The notes beneath the pieces are model-generated. The model was not told the origin of the DNA. It made no database searches and saw nothing but the letters and a program-made list of their open reading frames with translations. The translations under genes were made by a program, and so were the position numbers. 9,018 nt of DNA, from the NCBI GenBank assembly GCA_027038155.1, contig JALVXW010000232.1, positions 1 through 9,018 of the forward strand. Reading direction: 5' to 3'. Shown in pieces: positions 1-5,860 of the stretch (its first letter is position 1; each line of letters begins with the position of its first letter). The DNA comes from Sulfurovum sp. (GTDB taxonomy: Bacteria; Campylobacterota; Campylobacteria; Campylobacterales; Sulfurovaceae).

Positions 1-78
1 GCGTATATAAAGATTTCTTTTGAATTTATAGTAGATTTGGCTGAATGGGAGTTGTGGAGAGAAAGAGCTTACGTATAG
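1..78 (+). CDS. Possible C-terminal tail of a plus-strand gene (5' end outside window), unrecognised
   Basis: Frame 1 is open from the first base to a TAG at 76-78, giving 25 residues that end in ...DLAEWELWRERAYV. The other two plus frames stop within the first 25 bases. The peptide looks protein-like, being charged and Trp-containing. A gene ending here would converge with porB, and a strong hairpin at 84-111 sits exactly between the two ends, which fits a shared terminator. Against this, 25 codons is too short to prove coding in AT-rich DNA, and I recognise no family. Treat it as a hint only. Confidence 0.3.
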   Translation, partial: AYIKISFEFIVDLAEWELWRERAYV

Positions 79-111
79 TAAGTGACTGAACGGAACAACT
101 TCCATTCAGTC
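39..111. repeat. Three-arm inverted repeat with mutually exclusive pairings
   Basis: GGCTGAATGGGAGTTGT (39-55) is an inverted copy of ACAACTTCCATTCAGTC (95-111), with 15 of 17 positions matching. The 95-111 arm is also the partner of 84-95 in the terminator-like hairpin. The middle sequence therefore has two possible partners that cannot be used together. A further small dyad, CTTAC...GTAAG (68-82), lies between the arms. The function is unknown. Confidence 0.6.
84..111 (-). terminator. Hairpin downstream of porB, probable terminator between convergent genes
   Basis: Positions 84-95 (GACTGAACGGAA) and 100-111 (TTCCATTCAGTC) form a 12-bp stem with a 4-base loop. On the minus strand, the porB sense, all 12 positions pair because the single non-Watson-Crick position becomes U·G. 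On the plus strand the same position is a C-A mismatch, so the structure suits the por transcript better. It begins 28 bases after the porB stop. No clean T run follows; the next minus-strand bases are only T/C-rich, so termination efficiency is uncertain. Confidence 0.55.
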
Positions 112-138
112 GAATATGCTGTGAAGTCAGAAGAAAGA

Positions 139-1092
139 TTATATGCGTGCTTCTTCGCGACGTTGCAGTAACTCCCACTTCTCATCAATCTCTTTTTGAA
201 TACGCTCAATCACATGCTTATTCTCAGGCTTAAAGAGGTGTCTGTAACGTCCTTGAGCCCCAAGATAATCTTCTACCTTAATAATATTTTTAGGTCTGTA
301 AAGAATATTAAGCTCATGCCCATCAATAATTTCATAAATAGGGAACATCAATGAATCTGTTGCCAAATCTGTTACGTTAATCGTATCTTTTGGGTCAAAT
401 TTCCACTCTGTTGTACAAGCAGAAACCGTGTTGATAAAACAAGGCCCCTCAGTCTCAAGTGCTTTTTGGAAACCTTTAGCCATTGACTTCCATTTGTTTG
501 GAGCCAACTGTGCAACATACGGTGCACCATGTGCCGCCATAATTGCTACCATATCTTTTTTCTTCTGCTTCTTACCATAAGAGTGAGAACCTGCTTGTGC
601 AGTAGAGGTATGAGCTCCCACTGGTGTAGCTGATGAACGTTGCCCACCTGTATTTGCATAGTTTTCATTATCTAGACAAATATAGGTAAAGTCATGTCCT
701 CTTTCCATCGCACCAGAGAGCCATTGGAAACCAATGTCATACGTAGAACCATCACCACCAAATGCCACAAATTTAACAGGAGCATCAGCATCAGGTAGCG
801 TACCTTTGTTTTTTCTTGCTTTATACATTGCTTCAGCACAAGAAGCTGCTGTTGCAGAGTTTTCAAACCCAATATGAATCCATGAAGTATCCCATGAAGT
901 GTATGGATAGACTGCTGTTGATACCTCAAGACATCCTGTATTTGATGCGATCACCAAGTTGTCATCGGTACAGTTCATAAGCTCTCTAACAATCATAGAG
1001 TGTGCACATCCAGGGCACAGAAGGTGAGCACCTTCAAATCTGTCGTTATTGGTTGAAAATTCTTTTAAGTTTTTAATTGATGTAATTGCCAT
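139..1092 (-). CDS. porB: Pyruvate:ferredoxin oxidoreductase, beta subunit (TPP and [4Fe-4S] binding)
   Basis: This is the catalytic beta subunit of four-subunit POR, a cytoplasmic enzyme that interconverts pyruvate plus CoA with acetyl-CoA plus CO2 using a low-potential ferredoxin or flavodoxin. It is 317 residues, close to the usual size. Visible features are the N-terminal CPGCAH motif (Cys26, Cys29), Cys54 in NTGCLE and Cys226, which are the expected ligands of the proximal [4Fe-4S] cluster. The thiamine diphosphate/Mg site is GGDGSTYDIG (112-121) followed by the NENYANTGGQ segment (142-151). The ATG lies 3 bases after the porA stop and has its ribosome site inside porA. It is the last gene of the operon, and a hairpin follows it. 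Family assignment is firm; substrate specificity (pyruvate rather than another 2-oxoacid) rests on the operon form and close likeness to Helicobacter-type POR. Confidence 0.95.
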   Translation of the reverse strand: MAITSIKNLKEFSTNNDRFEGAHLLCPGCAHSMIVRELMNCTDDNLVIASNTGCLEVSTAVYPYTSWDTSWIHIGFENSATAASCAEAMYKARKNKGTLPDADAPVKFVAFGGDGSTYDIGFQWLSGAMERGHDFTYICLDNENYANTGGQRSSATPVGAHTSTAQAGSHSYGKKQKKKDMVAIMAAHGAPYVAQLAPNKWKSMAKGFQKALETEGPCFINTVSACTTEWKFDPKDTINVTDLATDSLMFPIYEIIDGHELNILYRPKNIIKVEDYLGAQGRYRHLFKPENKHVIERIQKEIDEKWELLQRREEARI

Positions 1093-1095
1093 TTA

Positions 1096-2337
1096 TTAAC
1101 CCCTTCTTGTCTGAAAGAATCCAAGTTTTGGACCTCTAAGTCCAGAGAATTGTTGGATATCTGTTGTAATGTGTCCAGCATCTGCATGTGCTTTTTGCTC
1201 TTTCATAATTCTTTTTGCTTCATCTACAGCAAAGTCACGTCCACCAAGACCATAAATATAGTTTGTCATCATTGGTCTTGATTTGGTACTATAAGCTGCT
1301 GCGGAGACTTCATTAAAGAGTGCCCCCATTGCTCCACCTGGTGCTGACTTATCCATACAACATACTGCTTTAAGAGATGGCACATCCAGTGCTTCTCTTA
1401 CAAGGTCATAAGGGAATGGTCTGAAACATCTTGGTGCAACAATACCTACTTTAATTCCCTCTTCTTCTCTAAGCTGTTTTGCCGCAAGTATTGCTGTCTC
1501 TACAGATGAACCTAAAAGCACTAAGGCTACTTCAGCATCCTCCATCATATACGTTTCAACTCTTTTATACTCTCTGCCTGTAAGCTTTTTAAATTCTGCA
1601 AAAACCTCATCAATCACTGTACGAGAATCCATCAATGCTTTGTGCTGTTTTGCTTTGTGCTCATAGTGCCAATCCTCTTCAGTTTGAGCACCATGCGTCA
1701 CAGGTCGACTAAAGTCTAGCATATCATCTACTGGTACATAGTCACCCACAAACTTATATGCTACATCATCTTTTAATGGATAGACATTTTGTGCTTTATG
1801 CGAAGTAGTAAATCCATCTTGATGCATCATAACAGGTAATCTTACATCTAAATGTTCACCAATTCTAAATGAACAAAGAGCTAAATCATAAGCCTCTTGT
1901 GCATTAAAAGCATCAATTTGAACCCAACCACTATCTCGCCCTAGATACATATCTGAGTGGTCACCACGTACATTTAGTGGAGATGCTAATGCTCTGTTTA
2001 CAACAGTCATAACGATAGGCAGTCTCATTCCGGATGCTTGGTAAAGTACCTCTGCCATTAAAGCAAACCCTTGTGAAGATGTTGCTGTTGCTACACGCCC
2101 ACCAGCAGCAGCCGCACCTACACAACCACTCATTGCACCATGCTCTGACTCAACCATAACAAACTCACCATCTACATAGCCATTTGCCACATAAGCCCCA
2201 TACCCCTCAACAATAGGAGTCGAAGGAGTAATAGGATACGCAGCAACAACATCAATCTGTGCTTGTCTTAGTGCCTGAGAGGTAGCATAGTTACCATCCC
2301 AAACTTCTACTTCATTTAATTCAAATTCTTTTGCCAT
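1096..2337 (-). CDS. porA: Pyruvate:ferredoxin oxidoreductase, alpha subunit
   Basis: The 413-residue alpha subunit carries the pyrimidine-binding half of the thiamine diphosphate site and the domain thought to help bind CoA. Family hallmarks are YPITPSTPIVE (34-44), the ESEHGAMSGCVGAAAAGGR stretch (63-81) followed by ATATSSQGFALM, and NVRGDHSDMYLGRDSGW (122-138). A second Rossmann-like domain begins near ALVLLGSSVETA. Length is normal for the separate-subunit enzyme, with no sign of fusion to gamma or beta. The ATG is preceded by AAGGG with about 6 bases of spacing, and the gene starts 12 bases after the porD stop. It is the third gene of the porCDAB operon. Confidence 0.95.
   Translation of the reverse strand: MAKEFELNEVEVWDGNYATSQALRQAQIDVVAAYPITPSTPIVEGYGAYVANGYVDGEFVMVESEHGAMSGCVGAAAAGGRVATATSSQGFALMAEVLYQASGMRLPIVMTVVNRALASPLNVRGDHSDMYLGRDSGWVQIDAFNAQEAYDLALCSFRIGEHLDVRLPVMMHQDGFTTSHKAQNVYPLKDDVAYKFVGDYVPVDDMLDFSRPVTHGAQTEEDWHYEHKAKQHKALMDSRTVIDEVFAEFKKLTGREYKRVETYMMEDAEVALVLLGSSVETAILAAKQLREEEGIKVGIVAPRCFRPFPYDLVREALDVPSLKAVCCMDKSAPGGAMGALFNEVSAAAYSTKSRPMMTNYIYGLGGRDFAVDEAKRIMKEQKAHADAGHITTDIQQFSGLRGPKLGFFQTRRG
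1100..1105 (-). promoter_or_regulatory. porB ribosome binding site inside the last codons of porA
   Basis: AAGGGG on the minus strand lies 7 bases before the porB ATG and overlaps the final Arg-Gly codons and the first base of the stop codon of porA. Only 3 bases separate the porA stop and porB start, so alpha and beta translation are probably coupled, which would suit a fixed stoichiometry. Confidence 0.7.
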
Positions 2338-2349
2338 AATTACCCTTTT

Positions 2350-2799
2350 CTACTTCTCTTTTTTCTTTTTCTCTGGCCAGTTTGCAAGTGCTGTTTCTGC
2401 CCCTTCCGCTTCAGAAAACATTAGGAGTGATTTAGGATTGGTAGGACACACCTCTACACATACCCCACACCCTTTACAGTGGTCATAATCAATTCCTAGC
2501 ATCTGTTTGTCTCTTGAGATAATAGATGTATCAGGACACCATACCCAACAGTTTTGACAGTCAATACAAATATCTCTGTTGTAAACAGGCTTAATAATTC
2601 TCCAAGAGGCTACAGTTGCTGTATAGGAGTTAAAATCATTATATGCTCTCTCCTCTGGCTTTAAAAATGCAGGATTTTCTGTCTCTCCTACAAAAGAGTT
2701 AAGCACCACACCTTGTGATACCTGATCCCAGCCTACTTTCTCTTCTGCTCCCAATTCTCTAACACCTCTATTGGCGTTACCTTCTAAACCTTTACTCAT
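2350..2799 (-). CDS. porD: Pyruvate:ferredoxin oxidoreductase, delta subunit (two [4Fe-4S] clusters)
   Basis: This is the ferredoxin-like electron-transfer subunit of POR. Two complete cluster-binding motifs are visible: CIDCQNCWVWCP (Cys78, 81, 84, 88) and CKGCGVCVEVCP (Cys108, 111, 114, 118). They should carry electrons from the PorB cluster to the external acceptor. At 149 residues it is longer than the roughly 100-residue delta subunits of thermophilic archaea and Thermotoga. The extra length is mostly a region of about 70 residues before the first Cys, plus a Lys-rich tail (EKKKKEK). After the second motif the usual compact ending is replaced by TNPKSLLMF. The ATG has AGGAG overlapping the porC stop, and the intergenic gap is only 9 bases. 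Confidence 0.93.
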   Translation of the reverse strand: MSKGLEGNANRGVRELGAEEKVGWDQVSQGVVLNSFVGETENPAFLKPEERAYNDFNSYTATVASWRIIKPVYNRDICIDCQNCWVWCPDTSIISRDKQMLGIDYDHCKGCGVCVEVCPTNPKSLLMFSEAEGAETALANWPEKKKKEK

Positions 2800-2808
2800 C
2801 CTACTCTC

Positions 2809-3372
2809 CTACTTCACTTCGTTATATGCTCTGGTAATTGCTTCCATATTGGCATCAATTATCTTTTGTGGGAATTTTGCAAGCACTTTTTTCATGTTAT
2901 CTAAAAAGAAATCCAACTCATACATTTTAGAAATTTTCATAAATGCACCCAATATAGGTGTATTTGGCATTGCTCTACCGATGGTATCCAGTGATATCTG
3001 CATACAGTCAACAACAAATGTTCTCTCTGCTTTATCTTGCAACGCTGGAATCTGAGCAATCAAATCCTCTTTTGAGAGATGTGTTGTAATAATATACTGC
3101 GTATCAGGCTTGTCGTTTTTTGTAATGTCATCAGAAAATGCCAATGCAGGGTCAATCACAAAAACATAATCAGGAAACATCTTTGTCTCCTGATTGGTAA
3201 TAGGTGCATCATCAATCCTATTGTATGCATTCATCGCAGCTCCACGCTTTGCAGAACCGTAAAGTGCGTACGCCTGTACCTGCTTCCCTGTTGTTGCAAC
3301 AACAGAGCCTAAACCTTTTGCACCCGTTACGGCACCTTGACCTGCACGTGAGTGCCATCTAATTTCTACCAT
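2809..3372 (-). CDS. porC: Pyruvate:ferredoxin oxidoreductase, gamma subunit
   Basis: First gene of the por operon, encoding a 187-residue gamma subunit of normal length (called porC or porG in different genomes). The family signature near the N-terminus is RWHSRAGQGAVTGAKGL (5-21), the glycine-rich loop of the pyruvate/ketoisovalerate oxidoreductase catalytic (POR gamma) domain. It is followed by the conserved YGSAKRGAAMNAYNRI segment (38-53). The gamma domain helps bind CoA and holds the heterotetramer together. The ATG is supported by GAGGAG at 3378-3383 with 5 bases of spacing. Order and spacing (porC-9 bp-porD-12 bp-porA-3 bp-porB) show one transcription unit. Confidence 0.94.
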   Translation of the reverse strand: MVEIRWHSRAGQGAVTGAKGLGSVVATTGKQVQAYALYGSAKRGAAMNAYNRIDDAPITNQETKMFPDYVFVIDPALAFSDDITKNDKPDTQYIITTHLSKEDLIAQIPALQDKAERTFVVDCMQISLDTIGRAMPNTPILGAFMKISKMYELDFFLDNMKKVLAKFPQKIIDANMEAITRAYNEVK

Positions 3373-3406
3373 ATTTTCTCCTCGATAGTATTGTCAATCA
3401 TGAGGT

Positions 3407-3412
3407 ATTGTA
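3407..3412 (-). promoter_or_regulatory. Candidate -10 element for porCDAB
   Basis: The 90-bp gap between the phosphatase and porC contains TACAAT on the minus strand, about 35 bases before the porC ATG, with a T-rich stretch upstream. No convincing -35 box at standard spacing and no extended -10 TG is present. I see no strong terminator between the phosphatase gene and this point, so readthrough from upstream is also possible. Confidence 0.3.
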
Positions 3413-3462
3413 ATGTTCGCACTCTTAAAGGGGGTTGAAATTATCATTTTTTTAAGTCTATG

Positions 3463-4104
3463 CTAACTCTTTGCTATAAATTCTACCGCCTCCAATGCAT
3501 TTTGATAAATATTATCAGTACATTTTACTAAACTTTCAACACTTCCATAGCCACAGGTAACGCCTACAGAACCTATTTCTGCAGCTTTAGCTGCCATCAT
3601 ATCCATACAGGTATCACCTATCATCCAGATATTACTTGTATCGCTTGGTAACTTTACAAGTGCTTTTTGTATGGGTTCTGGGTCTGGTTTAGGATGTTGC
3701 ACATCTTCTCTACCAATAAGTACTTCAAAATAAGACATGAGTCCCATATATTCAAGCAACTCAATAGAATATTTTGCCGTTTTGGTAGTCACTACGCCCA
3801 ATATGGCGTATTGGGAAGCTAATTCTATCGCCTCTTTGGCTTCTGCCAACAACATGGTCTTGGCACAGGATATTTGTCTATAATGCATCTTGTAGGCATC
3901 TACATACTCCCATACCTTCTCTTCATCTACTCCCAAAGTAGAGAACATCGCATCCAGTGGGTGTCCTATCTCTGCTTTAATCAAACGCTCATCTGGTACA
4001 GGCTGATTAAAAGTTTTAAATGCTACAGCAAAACTTTCCAATATTGCTTCTGTTGAATCAATAAGTGTCCCATCCAAATCAAATAGAATTATCTTATTTT
4101 TCAC
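3463..4104 (-). CDS. HAD-superfamily hydrolase, phosphoglycolate phosphatase-like
   Basis: A 213-residue soluble phosphatase of HAD subfamily I. All four motifs are visible: motif I FDLDGTLIDS (nucleophile Asp9, acid/base Asp11), motif II around VVTTK (Thr106), motif III Lys139 in HPKPDP, and motif IV IGDTCMDMMAA (Asp164, Asp168). An alpha-helical cap domain fits between residues 15 and 85. It resembles Gph/PGMB-type phosphatases, but the substrate cannot be read from sequence. The start codon is GTG, and the first 11 bases overlap the end of the upstream transporter gene. A good ribosome site (AGGAG) lies in the transporter's last codons, so the two are translationally coupled. Possible substrates include phosphoglycolate, nucleotides, sugar phosphates or a pterin phosphate. 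Confidence 0.88.
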   Translation of the reverse strand: MKNKIILFDLDGTLIDSTEAILESFAVAFKTFNQPVPDERLIKAEIGHPLDAMFSTLGVDEEKVWEYVDAYKMHYRQISCAKTMLLAEAKEAIELASQYAILGVVTTKTAKYSIELLEYMGLMSYFEVLIGREDVQHPKPDPEPIQKALVKLPSDTSNIWMIGDTCMDMMAAKAAEIGSVGVTCGYGSVESLVKCTDNIYQNALEAVEFIAKS

Positions 4105-5596
4105 TCTCTCTCCTACGTTTAGCTGCCAATGTTTTATTGTCAGGATCTGGATTAAACATCCATATCGTTACAATAGGCACAACAAAGCCTACACCAATCA
4201 CTATCCAAAGCAAAATACCCAAATCGTCATAATTGGCAGGTGTTACTATTATTCCATCTTTCTTAATCTCTCTAGTGAGTACAAAGATTTTATTAAGATA
4301 TTTACTAAAGAGTCCTGAAGCAGAGAGTGCGATATTCATCAATGATGCCATAAGTGCAAACCATGTTCCCTTTTTGCCCTCAGGTGCATAAATAGCTACA
4401 AGTGTCAGCATCAATACTCCTGCTATATAATCAAAAGGGGATGCCAAAGCCGTATCAACCAATGCAACAGTACGTGCATCCAATCCAAGCATAGTATGTA
4501 TATCATAATACATAGCCAAAATAGGCAAAGAGAGTAATGTTCCTATAACAGTAAGAAAAATAAGCACTTTTCCTATGGATCTGTCCACAATGAATTTGGC
4601 TGCAAACCACATCCCTGCCAGAGCTATTCCTCCACCTATCATAGAGAGTTTGGCGAAAAATGCTTCATCAAACCCAAGTTTATCTATCTCCCACCATTGC
4701 AGTGCAGGTCCTACTGATGGCATCGCTCTATAGACAAAAATAACTATCATCGCCATCTTAATATGTTTAATTGTACTTGAATCCAAATCCTGAATCAGTG
4801 TATTGAGCAGATAAAGTACCACACCTAAAGAGACAACAAAGACAATCTCTTGAGAGTATGGTACTTGATTGTATCCTATGAGTACAACAAAAACTGCGAA
4901 AATCAAACCACCAAAAAGCACTTGTTTGTTAAGTGGCGTAACAGGAACGGGATTGAGCTTTACCACCAATACACCTAAAACAGAGAGTAGAGGAATAAAG
5001 AGTGAAAGTTTAAACACAGTCTCATAATCATAAATATCAGCCAATTCACCACCAAGCCAACCCATCACAAAAATAGCCAACCCCAAAGAGAGACGCGAAA
5101 GCACCTGTATTGTTGCCAGTTCTTTTTTGATATCTTCTGGCGATTGTGTTGTATCTACCACTTCAGTGGTCATAGTATCCGCCACAACATCCTGCATCAC
5201 AAAGCCTATTACGCCAAGTACCGATGCAAAGATATAGACATGTTCTTTACTATAGCCTGCTATCCAACTGTGTTCCCCTACTATGCCAATAAGCAACAGC
5301 GTACTCAACGCTATAAGTATCGCACCTATAAAGACATACACTTTTCTATTGGATCCCAATATGGTTACAGAATCTACCAATTGTCCAAAAATCATTTTAA
5401 TCGTCCATGGAACAGTGAGCCAAACCCCCAAAGCAACCAAATCTTCTGCACTTAAAGCCAACTCTTTTTTAACCCAAAAATCTTTGGCAATGGCAGTAAA
5501 TACACTTGCACCATAGGCAAAATAAATCAATAATAGAGGTATATACCTTACCCTAATCGCACGTAGTGGTGTCATAAAAATATCAATAAAATTCAT
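4094..5596 (-). CDS. MFS membrane transporter, folate-biopterin transporter (BT1)-like
   Basis: A 500-residue integral membrane protein with about 12 hydrophobic segments. Clear ones lie near residues 18-37, 52-72, 86-106, 119-140, 168-186, 195-213, 226-242, 251-268, 280-292, 317-336, 343-362, 388-404, 412-430 and 459-480. Features that recall the BT1/FBT branch of the MFS are VPWTIKMIFGQLVDS (62-76) after helix 2, MQDVVADTMTTE (134-145), the Pro-containing YRAMPSVGPALQWWEIDKLG (289-308) at the start of the second half, and APEGKKGTWFALMASLMN (404-421). BT1 members carry folates or pterins, but many bacterial homologues have no known substrate. The ATG is preceded by a purine-rich AAGAGAAGAG. 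The 3' end overlaps the phosphatase gene by 11 bases. MFS membership is firm; the BT1 label rests on my reading of motifs. Confidence 0.8.
   Translation of the reverse strand: MNFIDIFMTPLRAIRVRYIPLLLIYFAYGASVFTAIAKDFWVKKELALSAEDLVALGVWLTVPWTIKMIFGQLVDSVTILGSNRKVYVFIGAILIALSTLLLIGIVGEHSWIAGYSKEHVYIFASVLGVIGFVMQDVVADTMTTEVVDTTQSPEDIKKELATIQVLSRLSLGLAIFVMGWLGGELADIYDYETVFKLSLFIPLLSVLGVLVVKLNPVPVTPLNKQVLFGGLIFAVFVVLIGYNQVPYSQEIVFVVSLGVVLYLLNTLIQDLDSSTIKHIKMAMIVIFVYRAMPSVGPALQWWEIDKLGFDEAFFAKLSMIGGGIALAGMWFAAKFIVDRSIGKVLIFLTVIGTLLSLPILAMYYDIHTMLGLDARTVALVDTALASPFDYIAGVLMLTLVAIYAPEGKKGTWFALMASLMNIALSASGLFSKYLNKIFVLTREIKKDGIIVTPANYDDLGILLWIVIGVGFVVPIVTIWMFNPDPDNKTLAAKRRRESEK
4110..4114 (-). promoter_or_regulatory. 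Ribosome binding site fixing the GTG start of the HAD phosphatase
   Basis: AGGAG on the minus strand sits 5 bases before GTG at 4104-4102, within the transporter reading frame. The GTG leads directly into KNKIILFDLDG, so the first catalytic Asp is at residue 9, as normal for the family. No ATG is available nearby that would keep motif I. Confidence 0.7.
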
Positions 5597-5630
5597 CTCT
5601 TCTCTTTGGATAATATTATGGGCATCTCTA

Positions 5631-5639
5631 ATAATAGCA
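5631..5639 (-). promoter_or_regulatory. Candidate extended -10 promoter for the transporter-phosphatase pair
   Basis: The minus strand reads TGCTATTAT, an extended -10 (TGn then TATTAT). It would start transcription about 28 bases before the transporter ATG. The DNA just upstream is T/A-rich, as is usual in Campylobacterota promoters, which lack a fixed -35 box. Confidence 0.45.
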
Positions 5640-5802
5640 TATACTTTTAAAAATTACATTCTAAATCATACAATTTATCTCTTAGTTTCATCAATATCAC
5701 TTATAAAACACTTTAAAAAAATAACATTATATTACAATATATTATGTATATAAAACAAGAAATTAAATAAAAATTCTTTATTTCTTTAAGCTTTTAATAC
5801 AT

Positions 5803-5850
5803 CTTTAATTAAAATTTTCTTAGAATAGGTAGAATCAAATTTAATTAAAG
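5803..5850. repeat. Perfect 11-bp inverted repeat flanking the presumed sqr -10
   Basis: CTTTAATTAAA (5803-5813) and TTTAATTAAAG (5840-5850) are exact reverse complements separated by 26 bases. Each arm itself contains the 10-bp palindrome TTTAATTAAA, with centres 36 bases apart. The spacer carries the candidate -10 and the right arm ends just before the ribosome site. This could be a paired operator or an mRNA leader hairpin. The high AT content makes chance a real alternative. Confidence 0.45.
5821..5826 (+). promoter_or_regulatory. Candidate -10 element for sqr
   Basis: TAGAAT lies 35 bases before the sqr ATG, after a series of T-rich tracts (near 5775, 5790, 5804 and 5815) typical of Campylobacterota sigma-70 promoters, which rely on periodic T-richness instead of a -35 box. 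A second TAGAAT occurs at 5830-5835. The ribosome site AAGGAA (5851-5856) follows. Confidence 0.45.
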
Positions 5851-5860
5851 AAGGAAAGCT

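Larger units (their letters stand above)
5597..5860. other. Divergent AT-rich intergenic control region
   Basis: These 264 bp separate the divergent transporter and sqr genes. They are extremely AT-rich, with T tracts and A tracts spaced roughly every helical turn on the sqr side. They hold a candidate promoter for each direction and a long dyad near sqr. I find no ORF with a ribosome site and no RNA gene. Confidence 0.7.

Noticed and set aside
2771..3055. Plus-strand 94-codon open frame
   Set aside because: It lies antisense to porC and the start of porD, has no ribosome site, and its protein is a low-complexity hydrophobic mirror of the real genes.
3385..3397. TTGACA and TACTAT upstream of porC as a -35/-10 pair
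   Set aside because: The two boxes are 1 base apart instead of about 17, so they cannot act together.
3421..3462. CTTAAA...TTTAAG dyad between the phosphatase and porC as a terminator
   Set aside because: The stem is only 6 bp of almost pure A/T with a long loop, too weak to call.
5144..5516. Two overlapping plus-strand open frames opposite the transporter
   Set aside because: They are antisense to well-formed membrane helices, rich in His, Tyr, Asn and Ser as expected from the complement, with no ribosome site.
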